44,050 bases of DNA from Planctomycetota bacterium (GCA_020851075.1 JADZDL010000464.1:1-44050), one strand, 5' to 3'; shown: positions 1-8,726, counted from the stretch's first letter. Translations and numbers: made by a program. The notes: generated by a model from the sequence alone, not told the origin.

Positions 1-907
1 GGTGATGGATCATCGTGAGGCCGCCGGCGTTGCCCTGCGCGTCGACCACATCGCCATCGCAGTGCACATCGCAGTGCACGAAGCGGAACATGAACTGCTG
101 GGTGCTGCTCGCGCCGCGGCGCTTGCGAGCAAACGTCTGGCCGTTGTCAAACGTGCTGCGGAACAGCATCCACATGCTCAAGTTGCCCATGCCGTTCTCG
201 ACGACATCGACGCCGAGGTTGCAGCCGTCGAAGGTGAGGAACTCGTTTTCGCCCATCACCGAGCCGCCCATCGTCTGGTCGTCGACGAGGAACCCGGTCG
301 GCATGTTGCGCAACGTCGTGCGCATCACCATGAGCATCGATTCGTCCATGCCCATGCCGTGCAGACGCACGCCGCATTGGGTCTGCCCTTCGAGCTCGCA
401 ATCCATGACCATCGCCATCTCGGTCATCGGCATGCCCATCGACATCATCTGGGCATCGATGCCAACTTGCCCGCCGACGATGCGCAGCCCCATCACGGTG
501 ACCATGTGCGTACGCAGGGCGATGCCGGTGGCGACGTTGCCAGCTTGCAGCACTGGCATCATCGCCATGCCCGGCATCATCGACATGCCCGTGATCGTGA
601 GGCGCGGCGCGAACATGCCGCCGCCCATGACGTCGGTCAACGGCTGCTGCAGCGTGATCTGCGGCACCATCATCGGGTCGATGCGGATCGTATCGATGAC
701 ACTGCCGATACCGGTGAGTTGGGCCTGTTCGGCCGCCGACAACTGCGACACGAGCAACGAGCCATTGGCGAGGCGGATCGCTTCGTCGAGCGAAAGCAGC
801 GAGTTGCCAATCACGCCATGCGATTGCGGGTCATTGACGTTCGCAGTGATGTTGGCGGAAGGCCCCTGGGTTAGCAGGGACGCGACGAGGAGGGAGGATG
901 TGAGCAT
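1..907 (-). CDS. Met-rich secreted repeat protein, 3' end cut by window edge
   Basis: About 302 residues are visible and the frame runs open off the left edge. The start ATG (907-905) is followed by a hydrophobic signal peptide (LLVASLLTQG). Near residues 36-48 the stretch NSLLSLDEAIRLANG resembles the CSLREAI-type motif that opens many secreted parallel beta-helix proteins. The rest has short repetitive beta-like segments. Methionine is extraordinarily frequent (about 34 of 302), clustered in runs such as MSMMPGMAMMP and MMSMGMPMTEMAMVM. Near the edge a 12-bp tandem duplication encodes VHCDVHCD. The opposite strand is also open but encodes a His/Arg/Ala-rich string, as expected from the antisense of a Met-rich gene. 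Function is unknown; an extracellular or envelope role is inferred from the signal peptide, and metal binding through Met/His/Cys is possible but unproven. Confidence 0.75.
   Translation of the reverse strand, partial: MLTSSLLVASLLTQGPSANITANVNDPQSHGVIGNSLLSLDEAIRLANGSLLVSQLSAAEQAQLTGIGSVIDTIRIDPMMVPQITLQQPLTDVMGGGMFAPRLTITGMSMMPGMAMMPVLQAGNVATGIALRTHMVTVMGLRIVGGQVGIDAQMMSMGMPMTEMAMVMDCELEGQTQCGVRLHGMGMDESMLMVMRTTLRNMPTGFLVDDQTMGGSVMGENEFLTFDGCNLGVDVVENGMGNLSMWMLFRSTFDNGQTFARKRRGASSTQQFMFRFVHCDVHCDGDVVDAQGNAGGLTMIHH
56..79. repeat. 12-bp perfect tandem duplication
   Basis: Two adjacent copies of ATCGCAGTGCAC (56-67 and 68-79) lie inside the Met-rich gene and duplicate a His-Cys-Asp-Val unit in the protein. 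The length is a multiple of three, so the frame is preserved. Confidence 0.9.
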
Positions 908-973
908 GCTGGTTTTGGGCGGGCGAGCGCCCAGCAGTGTAGCAAGCTAGTTGGGTTCCGGGCAGGTGTCCCC

Positions 974-2272
974 ATGAGTTCGTCGTTGCGGCGATCCGCA
1001 CGAACGGAGAACCTGGGCCGCTTGTCGTCCCTCGACCGCCAACTTGGTCTGCTGCGCGCCTTCGCCTGGGTCACCTACCCGTTTGCGTGCGTTCCGTTCC
1101 TGTTCCTGTTCTTCCAGCAACACGGGCTGAACCAGCAACAGTTCGGCGAGATCATCGCGGTCTACTACCTCGCGATGTTCCTCAGTGAGGTGCCGACCGG
1201 CGTGCTCGCGGATCGTTTTGGGCCAAAGCTCATGCTCGTGCTCGGGCCGCTGCTGCTGGCGCTCGGTTTTGGCCTCCTGCTGGTCTTCCGCACCTACGAG
1301 GGTTTCCTGGCCGGGGAAGCGCTGCTTGGTCTAGGCCACGCGGTGCTGTCCGGGCCACCTGCGACGATCCTCTATGAGACGCTGCGCGAACATCAGGCCG
1401 AGGCGCGCTACCTGCAGGAGGAGTCGCGCATGAACCGCAACCGCCTGCTCGGCACCGGCTGGTCGTTCCTGCTCGGCGGCACTGTAGCCTACTTTGGCAA
1501 CGCCGAGGGTAACGCCTACGGCCTCGCCATTGTCGCGACGTGCGTGGGCAACCTGGCGGCGGCGGTGCTCGCGTTCTGCCTGCGGCCCGAACCCGGGCGG
1601 CCGCGGCTGCCACTGCGGGAGTTTGCGCGCCACGTCGCCTTGGACCTGGGCCGCGCCCCGGTGCGGTGGTTGCTCGGGTACTGGATCGTGCTGTTCGCGC
1701 TGCTGCGCTACCCGTTCCACAACTACCAGCCGTACCTGAAGGAAGCGGCGGTGCAGGAACCACTGTTTGCCAACCCGATGCTCGTTGGCGTGTTGTTTGC
1801 GGTGCTGAACCTCGGCGCCGCACCGCTGTCGTCCATGGTGCCGCGCCTCGTGCAACGTTGGGGCCGGCGCAGCCTGTTCTGGGGCATGCCCCTCGTGCTC
1901 GCGGCGAGCCTCGTCGTGATGGCGGCCGAACGCCACGCCGCGGCTTCAGGACACGGTTCGCGGGCGCTCGCGTGGTTGGGCATCGCGATGTTCTTCGTGC
2001 AGCAGGTGCCGTTCGGCATGCACTGGGCGCTCGTGCAGGAGTTCGTGAACCACCGCATCGGGCAGCAGGCGCGCACCACCGTGATGTCGGCCTTGTCGCT
2101 CGGCGCGCGGCTCGTCTACGCCGGCTGCAACGTGCTGCTGTTCTGGTCGCAGGAGCACCACGGCATGGCGGCGACACTGCTGTGGGCTGGCGTGATCGGC
2201 GCCGTGTCGATCACGATCGTGATGTGGCGGCGCCCCGCCGGGTTGCTGCGGGGCCAGGGCCCGATCGAGTGA
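974..2272 (+). CDS. Major facilitator superfamily transporter
   Basis: A protein of 432 residues in the inner membrane. It has about 12 hydrophobic segments in two halves. The loop between segments 2 and 3 carries the MFS motif A as GVLADRFGPK (roughly residues 76-85), and an aromatic/hydrophobic first helix follows the basic N-terminus. A central hydrophilic loop near residues 205-220 separates the halves. The length is normal for the family. The substrate cannot be read from sequence; it is most like drug/metabolite-type or uncharacterised planctomycete MFS proteins. It is divergent from the Met-rich secreted gene (66-base gap, shared promoter region) and convergent with the HEAT/vWA gene. 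Its stop codon lies in a 14-bp tandem duplication. Confidence 0.88.
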   Translation: MSSSLRRSARTENLGRLSSLDRQLGLLRAFAWVTYPFACVPFLFLFFQQHGLNQQQFGEIIAVYYLAMFLSEVPTGVLADRFGPKLMLVLGPLLLALGFGLLLVFRTYEGFLAGEALLGLGHAVLSGPPATILYETLREHQAEARYLQEESRMNRNRLLGTGWSFLLGGTVAYFGNAEGNAYGLAIVATCVGNLAAAVLAFCLRPEPGRPRLPLREFARHVALDLGRAPVRWLLGYWIVLFALLRYPFHNYQPYLKEAAVQEPLFANPMLVGVLFAVLNLGAAPLSSMVPRLVQRWGRRSLFWGMPLVLAASLVVMAAERHAAASGHGSRALAWLGIAMFFVQQVPFGMHWALVQEFVNHRIGQQARTTVMSALSLGARLVYAGCNVLLFWSQEHHGMAATLLWAGVIGAVSITIVMWRRPAGLLRGQGPIE

Positions 2273-2287
2273 CCCCGATCGAGTGAC
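2260..2287. repeat. 14-bp tandem duplication spanning the MFS stop codon
   Basis: CCCGATCGAGTGAC occurs twice back to back (2260-2273, 2274-2287). The first copy contains the transporter's TGA stop; the second copy repeats the stop-containing sequence in the short 23-base gap before the convergent gene. It looks like a recent slippage duplication rather than a terminator. Confidence 0.9.
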
Positions 2288-2295
2288 CAACGGGC

Positions 2296-3864
2296 TCAGC
2301 GGCCCATGTCGACGAACACCCCGCCGTTCTCGACCGCGAGCTGCTCGAGGAACTCCTTCTGGAACTCGCCGATCGCGATCGTGTGGATCACCATGCGATA
2401 CGCCTCGTTGTGCCGCCGCACTTCCTTGCGAATCTCGTTCGGGTCGACGAACTTGCCGACCGAAGGGCGTCCATCGCTGAGGAAGTAGACGGTATCGAGC
2501 GGGCTCTTCATCGCGCCCTTGTCCGCACCGGTCACCGCCGCCTTCGGTGGTTTGTCCGGGTCGACACCAAACGAGTAGAGCAGCGCCTTCAGCGTGTTGG
2601 TCTTGCCAGCCGCCAGGTTGGCGCTGCCACCAAGCCCTGCGGAAGCAAGCTCCTGGCTCTCGGTGCCGCCGAGTGGCTTCAGGCCCCGTACAAACGACTT
2701 CGCGGCATCGCGGTTGACGATGTTGCCGGGCACGAGGCGCGGTTTCCACACATTGAGGTCGCTCGCGAACGCGACGATATTGAAGTTCGTGGAGTCGTCC
2801 AGGTTGTCGATCGTGTTCAGCAACTCGGTCTGCACGATCGTGAACTTCTTGCGGTCCCGATAGCTCGCAAACTTCTCGACTTCGACCACAAGGTCATCCA
2901 TCGAGCCCGAGACATCGATGATGAACAGCACATTGGTCGACGTGGTCGGGATATTCACGAACGACGTCGGCTTCGTCTTCTTGCCGTAGTACTCGTCGTT
3001 CTTGCGCCGCGTCTCGGCCTTCTTGGCCAGTTCCTCGTCGGTTGGAATGCGCCAACCGGGAATCGCCATGAGGTTCTTCCACTGCTCCTGCCACTTGTCG
3101 GGGTCGACCCCGAAGTCGAAGCCCGTGATGCGAAACAACGCGTCTGCGCATTCGGTGCGCAAACGCCCCGTCTTGCGCATGAGGTCGATCAGGGGCTGCA
3201 CGGAGTCCTGCGGCCGCACGATCGAAAGTGCGGTCACGGCCGCAGTCTGCACCTGCCATTCGGCATCGTCGAGCAGACCAACGAGCGCGGGCCCGCAGCC
3301 TTGCACCTTGAGCTTGCCGACGGCGTCGGCCGCGGCCATGCGAACGAGCGCGTCCCCGTCGCCGAGCAGCTTCGGCACGAGCCCCAGGGTGCCGGCTTTG
3401 CCGATCAACGGCAGCGCCCGCATCGCTTCATACTTGATCGTCTGGCTGGCTTTGGGCTCGTTGGCGAGCGCCTCGATCACGGGCAGGGCCTCGGGCAGTT
3501 TTGCGCGGCCGAGCACCTTGATGAGGATCGCCTGCATCTCGGCGTCCTTCATCTTTGGCAGTTCGTCGATCCAGGTCTGGTAGGTCGACAGGCTGTTGTA
3601 GGTGCCAAGGATGTCGAGCGCGGTCTGCTGCACGACCCCGTTCGGGTGCTTCAACAGCTTCAGAAGTTCTTCGGCGGCGAGGCGGCACTCGTTGCCCTTG
3701 AGCGTCTTGATCGCCTCCACCTGCATCGATTCCTCCTTGGACTTCTTCCAATACTTGAGGAACTCCTTGGTCGCATCGATGTGCGCCGGATCGTCCTGCG
3801 CCATCAGGCAGGAGCCCAGCGAGAGAGCGAGCACCACGAAGGCGCCGAGCAGGGTTCGGATCAT
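2296..3864 (-). CDS. Secreted HEAT-repeat / von Willebrand factor A protein
   Basis: A protein of 522 residues. The start at 3864 is chosen because it opens directly into a signal peptide (MIRTLLGAFVVLALSLGSCLMAQ); the frame is open upstream but encodes an implausible Arg/Pro stretch. Cleavage could be after LMA (Sec type I) or at LGSC as a weak lipobox. Residues about 45-245 are HEAT-like alpha-helical repeats. Residues about 310-515 form a vWA domain with the metal-binding MIDAS pattern D317-x-S319-x-S321, a Thr near 400 (LGGTES) and SDGRPS at 463-468. vWA domains bind ligands or partner proteins through a divalent metal; HEAT arrays are protein scaffolds. It sits last in the minus-strand run, 34 bases after the zinc-ribbon gene. 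The partner is unknown. Confidence 0.88.
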   Translation of the reverse strand: MIRTLLGAFVVLALSLGSCLMAQDDPAHIDATKEFLKYWKKSKEESMQVEAIKTLKGNECRLAAEELLKLLKHPNGVVQQTALDILGTYNSLSTYQTWIDELPKMKDAEMQAILIKVLGRAKLPEALPVIEALANEPKASQTIKYEAMRALPLIGKAGTLGLVPKLLGDGDALVRMAAADAVGKLKVQGCGPALVGLLDDAEWQVQTAAVTALSIVRPQDSVQPLIDLMRKTGRLRTECADALFRITGFDFGVDPDKWQEQWKNLMAIPGWRIPTDEELAKKAETRRKNDEYYGKKTKPTSFVNIPTTSTNVLFIIDVSGSMDDLVVEVEKFASYRDRKKFTIVQTELLNTIDNLDDSTNFNIVAFASDLNVWKPRLVPGNIVNRDAAKSFVRGLKPLGGTESQELASAGLGGSANLAAGKTNTLKALLYSFGVDPDKPPKAAVTGADKGAMKSPLDTVYFLSDGRPSVGKFVDPNEIRKEVRRHNEAYRMVIHTIAIGEFQKEFLEQLAVENGGVFVDMGR

Positions 3865-3898
3865 GTGCGTAGCAGCGAGGGGTCGGGGTACCGGGACT

Positions 3899-4444
3899 CT
3901 ACCCGTTCCCGGCCTCGTCAGCATGCCGCCACCACTGCAACTTCACATCCCGCTCCAGGTGGCGGCGCAACCGATCGAGGTCCGCTCGAGCATCCCGGAC
4001 CTGTTCCTGGGTCACCAGACCACCGCCATGGCGCGGCTTCAACACGAAGGACAGGTGCCGGTGGTATTCCACCTCGACGATCCAGTGCCGCTTCAGCGCC
4101 CCAGCCCCCAGCAACAGGGACTTGGCGAGGTTCTCGAGCTGCACGAGGGCCGCCGGCCCCGCGATTGCCAGCGCCACGAACGGCAGGGTCTTCTGGGCGA
4201 TATCGCCGGCGCAGGCATCGCGCACGGCCAGTCCCTTGACACGATCGAGGGCTCGCACGAGCGGCCAGACCTCGACGGCGACCCCGCGCTGGCGGGCTTC
4301 CTCGGCGTCGTCGAGCGACTCGACGACCCGGCGTTCCCCGAAATGCGCCCCGCAGAGGCCACACTCGTGAATCGGAACTCCATCGGCTACGCGCACGCTC
4401 ATGTCGCTATTGCCACACTCCGGGCAGGTGTCCACGGTGAGCAT
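3899..4444 (-). CDS. Zinc-ribbon protein of unknown function
   Basis: A protein of 181 residues. The N-terminus holds two CxxC knuckles (CPECG at residues 8-12 and CGLCG near 30-34) separated by about 20 residues, a typical treble-clef/zinc-ribbon spacing. The remainder is mostly alpha-helical and charged with a hydrophobic patch (FVALAIAGPAALVQLENLAKSLLLGAGAL) that is probably a buried or membrane-associated helix pair. The start at 4444 is the first ATG directly before the zinc ribbon; the frame is open further upstream but with shadow-like composition, so the start is moderately certain. It lies between the twin-barrel protein and the HEAT/vWA gene, preceded by a perfect 9-bp hairpin. I do not recognise a named family. 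Confidence 0.7.
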   Translation of the reverse strand: MLTVDTCPECGNSDMSVRVADGVPIHECGLCGAHFGERRVVESLDDAEEARQRGVAVEVWPLVRALDRVKGLAVRDACAGDIAQKTLPFVALAIAGPAALVQLENLAKSLLLGAGALKRHWIVEVEYHRHLSFVLKPRHGGGLVTQEQVRDARADLDRLRRHLERDVKLQWWRHADEAGNG

Positions 4445-4467
4445 GCTAGCGAGGAGACCTTCCGCAA

Positions 4468-4491
4468 CGAACGGGCTCTTCGGCCCGTTCG
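4468..4491. other. Perfect 9-bp inverted repeat in an intercistronic gap
   Basis: CGAACGGGC (4468-4476) and GCCCGTTCG (4483-4491) flank a 6-base loop, in the 83-base gap between the stop at 4528 and the start at 4444. On the transcribed minus strand there is no following T-run, so it is not a classic terminator. It could be an RNA-processing or attenuation hairpin, or an operator. Confidence 0.6.
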
Positions 4492-4527
4492 GCTGGGAGT
4501 CGTGCGGCAGAATTCGAGGGCACCACC

Positions 4528-6609
4528 CTAGCGCTTGCTGCTGCCGCTGCCGGCCGGCGGCACGGCCGGAGCCTTCGGTTCGTTCGGGGCCGTCCCGGTG
4601 CCGAGCTGGCGTTCGACGAGCTTCTTCAGCCAATCGTCCTCTTCCCGGGTCGTGCCCAGGCGAACGTCGGTGTCGCCTTCGCCCTGGACCACTTCGCCGA
4701 TCGCCGACTTCGGCAGCATCACGCGGTTGGAGCGGAACTCCAGCACGACGTGGTCATCCGCGATGCCGCTCAGGATGCCACCGACGAGACGGTTGTTGTT
4801 CGTGAGGCGGATGAAGCCGGAGGTCGCCTTCTGCAGCGACTCGTAGTCCGACGAACCGAGCTCGTGCAAGCGTGAGATCGACGACGTGGCGAGGGTCACC
4901 TCACCCGTCTCGACGCGCAGCGTGATCGACTCCTTGCTGGAGGCCTTGACGCTACCGATGAAGTAGTTGCCGTTGTGAAGCTGCGCGAACGCGCGACTGC
5001 CTGGCAGCATGCCTTCAACGGCCTTGCCAAAGTCCTGGTCCTGGTTGCCCACGAGCAGGTCGTTACCAATGCGCACGAGCCCGGAGCGGTTGCCGCCGGT
5101 CACCCTGTCGTCCTTGCCGACGATCGGCCAACCCTGAGCAACTTCGGTGGTCGGCGGTGCGGGAACAACCGTCTCGGTCGCGACCGGTGGCACCGACGTG
5201 CCCACGGGCGTGGTTTCCGGCTCGGTCGGCACCTTGGTTGGTTCGGTCGAAACAACCTCCACGGGCGGGGTTGGATTCGTGGGTTCAAGGACCGGAACCG
5301 GGGGCACCGGCGTCACGATCTCGGTCCCCGGTTTCACCGCGTCGGTTGGCGACGTCGGCAGCTCGGACACGGGCTCCGGCATTGGCGGCGGCGGCACGAC
5401 GACTTCGATGCGGGGCCGCTGAATCTGCACGTTCTGGACCGTTTCCGGCTCGAAGCTGAAGCCAAACCAGTCGGGCTGCATGACGATGACGGCACCTGCC
5501 GCGATCACCAGGAACGAGGCGGCCAGCGACGCGACGAGCCGCAAGGCGCGCCCACGACGCCGCGGCGCTGCCACGAACAGCGTTGGCGCGGCCGGCGTGC
5601 TCTCGGCGTAGAGGTCGTGCCCTTCGGCCTCGGCCGCAACTCCAGCACCAACAAGTGCTGGACGCTTGCTGAAGCCCGGCAGGGTCCGCGCGCCCCCCAC
5701 CATCTCGGCACCTTCGGGGCTGGCTTCGTCGGGCTCGGTGTGGCTGACCTCGTCGACTTCGGCGAGCTCGTCCATGCTGGTGCCGGGCAACGGCTCCCAA
5801 CCTGGCTCCGTGGTCTCGTCGCCATTTTCGCCCTCGGCTACCGCTGGCTCGAAAGGCTCAAGCGACTCGAGCTCCGCTGCCGCCGCTTCGCTGGCTTCCG
5901 CCAGGTGAGGCTGGGTACCGGCGACCGCGTCCAGGCTCTCCTCGCCCAACGTGGCCGGCTCTTCGCCCGGCTGCCAGGCGCCACCACTGTCATCGAGCAC
6001 GAACGTATCCGTGGCCTCACCACCCTCGTCGAGCAACGAATCGGACTCGATGAGCTCGAGTTCCTTGTCGGCGTCGAGCGCAAACTCGTCTTCGGAATGC
6101 AGCAGCGAATCGAGTTCGGCCGTAAACGCCGCTTCCGCATTGTTGACGACCTCTGCGGGCAGACCGTGTTCCACGGGCGTGCCACGTTCGTCATCGAAGG
6201 GCACTCCATGGTCGAGTTCCAGGCCATCGGCGCGCCACGTCGTGGGCGCATCCTCGGCGAAGGGTTTGCCGCCGGGAAACTGCTCGGTCGGCCGCAGACC
6301 TTGCGTATGGTCCGTGAACAAGAGGTCGTCGGCATCCACGGAGGGATCAAAGTCCTGGTCCGCATTGCCGCTGGCCGGCGCACGCGCGTTGGCAGGCTTG
6401 CCGATGGCAGGCGGCAATTCGCTCGTGCCCTCAGCGAGGTCCTGCGCCCTGTTGGCCGCGGAGCCAGGTATCGCCTTGGCAGACACCGGTGGCGTAGGCG
6501 TCTCGAACAGGGTGTCGAGATCCTCGTCCTTGGCGACCGCATCCTCCTCGATGATGAAATCGTCGTCGAGAAAGTCAGGGTCGTCGTCGCGTTGCGCCTC
6601 GCCGCTCAT
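4528..6609 (-). CDS. Acidic single-pass membrane protein with twin C-terminal beta-barrel repeats
   Basis: A protein of 693 residues; start ATG at 6609 with a GGAG-type ribosome site just upstream. Residues 1-345 are highly acidic and probably disordered (runs such as DFLDDDFIIEED). A basic stop (RRRGR, 351-355) precedes one transmembrane helix (about 356-377). Residues 395-490 are Pro/Val/Thr-rich, a likely periplasmic spacer. Residues about 540-582 and 597-641 are two similar beta-rich units (FAQLHNGNYFIGSVKASS and FIRLTNNNRLVGGILSG) that look like Sm/SH3-like small barrels. Topology is therefore inferred as acidic domain in the cytoplasm and twin barrels outside. The layout recalls TonB-like or envelope-spanning linkers, but no family is recognised. 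It is 154 bases downstream of selB. Confidence 0.8.
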   Translation of the reverse strand: MSGEAQRDDDPDFLDDDFIIEEDAVAKDEDLDTLFETPTPPVSAKAIPGSAANRAQDLAEGTSELPPAIGKPANARAPASGNADQDFDPSVDADDLLFTDHTQGLRPTEQFPGGKPFAEDAPTTWRADGLELDHGVPFDDERGTPVEHGLPAEVVNNAEAAFTAELDSLLHSEDEFALDADKELELIESDSLLDEGGEATDTFVLDDSGGAWQPGEEPATLGEESLDAVAGTQPHLAEASEAAAAELESLEPFEPAVAEGENGDETTEPGWEPLPGTSMDELAEVDEVSHTEPDEASPEGAEMVGGARTLPGFSKRPALVGAGVAAEAEGHDLYAESTPAAPTLFVAAPRRRGRALRLVASLAASFLVIAAGAVIVMQPDWFGFSFEPETVQNVQIQRPRIEVVVPPPPMPEPVSELPTSPTDAVKPGTEIVTPVPPVPVLEPTNPTPPVEVVSTEPTKVPTEPETTPVGTSVPPVATETVVPAPPTTEVAQGWPIVGKDDRVTGGNRSGLVRIGNDLLVGNQDQDFGKAVEGMLPGSRAFAQLHNGNYFIGSVKASSKESITLRVETGEVTLATSSISRLHELGSSDYESLQKATSGFIRLTNNNRLVGGILSGIADDHVVLEFRSNRVMLPKSAIGEVVQGEGDTDVRLGTTREEDDWLKKLVERQLGTGTAPNEPKAPAVPPAGSGSSKR

Positions 6610-6763
6610 GTGCTCTCCGTTCCAATCGTGGACAGGCACGTATCGGCTGAACCGGCCTGCGGACTGTTGCCGACTCCCCCAAGCTCGGCTCGGGGCACGG
6701 TGCGCGCGGTTGGGCCGTTGGCACCGGGGCCGGCAAGGACACTCTCCATGGGGGCTGCCTGAC

Positions 6764-8707
6764 TCAGCGCGGTTCGGCCGCGAGTTCCCGACTGAGGTCC
6801 GAGGACGGCAGCAACCTGCGAACCCCGCCCCGCAGCACGGTGAGGCCGAGGGCATCGACGTACTCGAGGAGCGGGATCAGGTACTTACGGCTCGTATCGA
6901 GGCCATCCCGCAGCTTCGGGATATCCAGTACCTCGCCGTTCTGCAGGCAGTTGTTGCGGATCGCGTGCAGCACAGTCCGCACCACCGCCGACGCGTAGTA
7001 GTGCTCCCCCACCTTCTCGATCCGGCCCTCGTCCTGGGCGCGATCGAGCAGCGAAAGCATGGGGTCACCACTCTGGCCGGTAGCGGCCGCCAATTCGGTG
7101 TCGTCCGGGGGACGGAAGCCCCGCTGCTCACATTCCGCCACCAGCCGGTCCAGGCGCTGCTGCTGCGCGTCCGGCAGCGGCCGCAAACGGTCGACAAACA
7201 GGATCTGTCCCTGCCGACCAGCGCGCACGCGACCCGCCGTCTGCAGGCGTTCCCACAGGTAGTCGACGAGCCCCTGCGGCAGGGTCTTCGTGGTGCGCAG
7301 GGCCGTGCGTTTGATCGAGGCGGCATCGGGGCGCTTCTGCAGCATGCGCGCGACGGATTGCAGCAGTTCGATCTCGCCGGCATCGACGTGAGAACGCAGG
7401 AACGCGCGCATGCCCCGCGTATGCAGTTCGACCAGCGGCATGAGCGCGATCGCGTCAAGCACCTTCGTCTCCGGCGCTTCGAGCGCGCGCGCCAGATCGT
7501 CGACCGTGCGCCCATCGGGGCCAGCTTGCCCGAGTTCGTGCTCGATGCGGGCTTCGGGACGATCGCCGGCGGCCAGGATGCCGGCAAGTTCGGCGCCGAG
7601 CTCCTTGCGGCGGTAGCGGCCCGAACGCGACAACCGCAGCACCCGTCCCCCGCCGACCGTCGCCGCCGGATTCTGCGTGCGCAGGAGGAAGCGGTCGTTG
7701 TGCGCGCAGCAGACCTCTTCGTCGAGTTCGAGGCGGGCCGCGAGGCTCTCCCCGGGACCGACGCCATCACGATCGAGCAACAGCAGCGTGCCGCGAACCT
7801 CGATCGTGCCCGTGTGGAAGCGGATCGGCTCACGATGCTGCAGGCGGCCCGAACGCGGCGTGATCACGAGGTCGATATCGACGGCATCGCCGACCGTGAA
7901 CACGCCGGGCGCGCATGCCACCATGCCGCGATGCACGCCGGCTTCGCGCGCATCGGGCACCGACAGCGCCGTGCTGTGGCCCGCCACCGCTTCGTCGACC
8001 TTGCCGCCGTCGGCGTGGATGCCGCGCACCTTCGCGCGCTCCTGCAGCGGCAGGATCTCGATCTCGGCACCGGGCGCAATCGTGCCGCTGGCAGGAATGC
8101 CCGTGATCACGGTGCCGATGCCCGGCAGCGAGAACACGCGCTGGATCGGCATGCGGAAGGGGCCGTGGCTCGTGCGCGGCTCCACGCCGAGTGCCAGAGT
8201 TTCGAGCCGTTGCCGCAGTTCTGGGATGCCCTCGCCGGTCACCGAACTCACGCGCACGACCTCGGCGTCGGCGAGCACCGTGCCCTGCACGAGCTTCCGC
8301 ACTTCCTCTTCGGCCATGTCGGCCAGTGCCGGATCGACCATGTCGATCTTGGTCAGCGCGATCAAGCCGCCACGCACACCGAGCAGGTCGAGGATATCGA
8401 CGTGTTCGATGGTCTGGGGCATGACACCGTCGTCCGCCGCCACCACCAGCATCGCGAGGTCCAGGCCCGTGCAACCGGCCACCATGTTGCGCACGAAGCG
8501 TTCGTGCCCTGGAACATCGACGAGCCCCAGCCAGCGCCCGTCGGCGAGCTTCAGCCGCGCAAAACCGAGGTCGATCGTGAGCCCGCGCTCTTTCTCTTCC
8601 TTGAGCCGGTCCGGGTCGATGCCCGTGAGCGCCTTTACCAGGCTGCTCTTGCCGTGATCGATGTGGCCGGCGGTGCCGACGACGACCGGATGGATCGATC
8701 GGGCCAT
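6764..8707 (-). CDS. selB: Selenocysteine-specific elongation factor SelB
   Basis: A protein of 647 residues, normal for SelB. It is a translational GTPase that delivers Sec-tRNA(Sec) to UGA codons carrying a downstream SECIS hairpin. Visible GTPase motifs: G1 GHIDHGKS (14-21), G3 DVPGH (64-68), G4 TKID (119-122). Residues near 38-46 (EKERGLTIDLGF) are the SelB/EF-Tu switch-I region. Beta-barrel domains follow to about residue 360. The C-terminal part (about 370-640) has the winged-helix segments that bind SECIS RNA, with the expected Arg-rich and helical pattern. It starts 19 bases after the zinc-ribbon/coiled-coil gene, so the two are probably co-transcribed. selA, selD and the tRNA-Sec gene are not in this window. 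The organism is inferred to decode UGA as selenocysteine in some genes. Confidence 0.95.
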   Translation of the reverse strand: MARSIHPVVVGTAGHIDHGKSSLVKALTGIDPDRLKEEKERGLTIDLGFARLKLADGRWLGLVDVPGHERFVRNMVAGCTGLDLAMLVVAADDGVMPQTIEHVDILDLLGVRGGLIALTKIDMVDPALADMAEEEVRKLVQGTVLADAEVVRVSSVTGEGIPELRQRLETLALGVEPRTSHGPFRMPIQRVFSLPGIGTVITGIPASGTIAPGAEIEILPLQERAKVRGIHADGGKVDEAVAGHSTALSVPDAREAGVHRGMVACAPGVFTVGDAVDIDLVITPRSGRLQHREPIRFHTGTIEVRGTLLLLDRDGVGPGESLAARLELDEEVCCAHNDRFLLRTQNPAATVGGGRVLRLSRSGRYRRKELGAELAGILAAGDRPEARIEHELGQAGPDGRTVDDLARALEAPETKVLDAIALMPLVELHTRGMRAFLRSHVDAGEIELLQSVARMLQKRPDAASIKRTALRTTKTLPQGLVDYLWERLQTAGRVRAGRQGQILFVDRLRPLPDAQQQRLDRLVAECEQRGFRPPDDTELAAATGQSGDPMLSLLDRAQDEGRIEKVGEHYYASAVVRTVLHAIRNNCLQNGEVLDIPKLRDGLDTSRKYLIPLLEYVDALGLTVLRGGVRRLLPSSDLSRELAAEPR

Positions 8708-8726
8708 GGGCGGCGGTCCTGTCCGC

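Noticed and set aside
2..950. Long plus-strand open frames rich in His, Arg and Ala opposite the Met-rich gene
   Set aside because: They are explained as the antisense of a Met-rich frame, lack a credible start site and family, and the minus strand has a signal peptide and motif.
6610..6763. Possible tRNA-Sec gene beside selB
   Set aside because: No T-loop, anticodon stem or long variable arm could be aligned on either strand.
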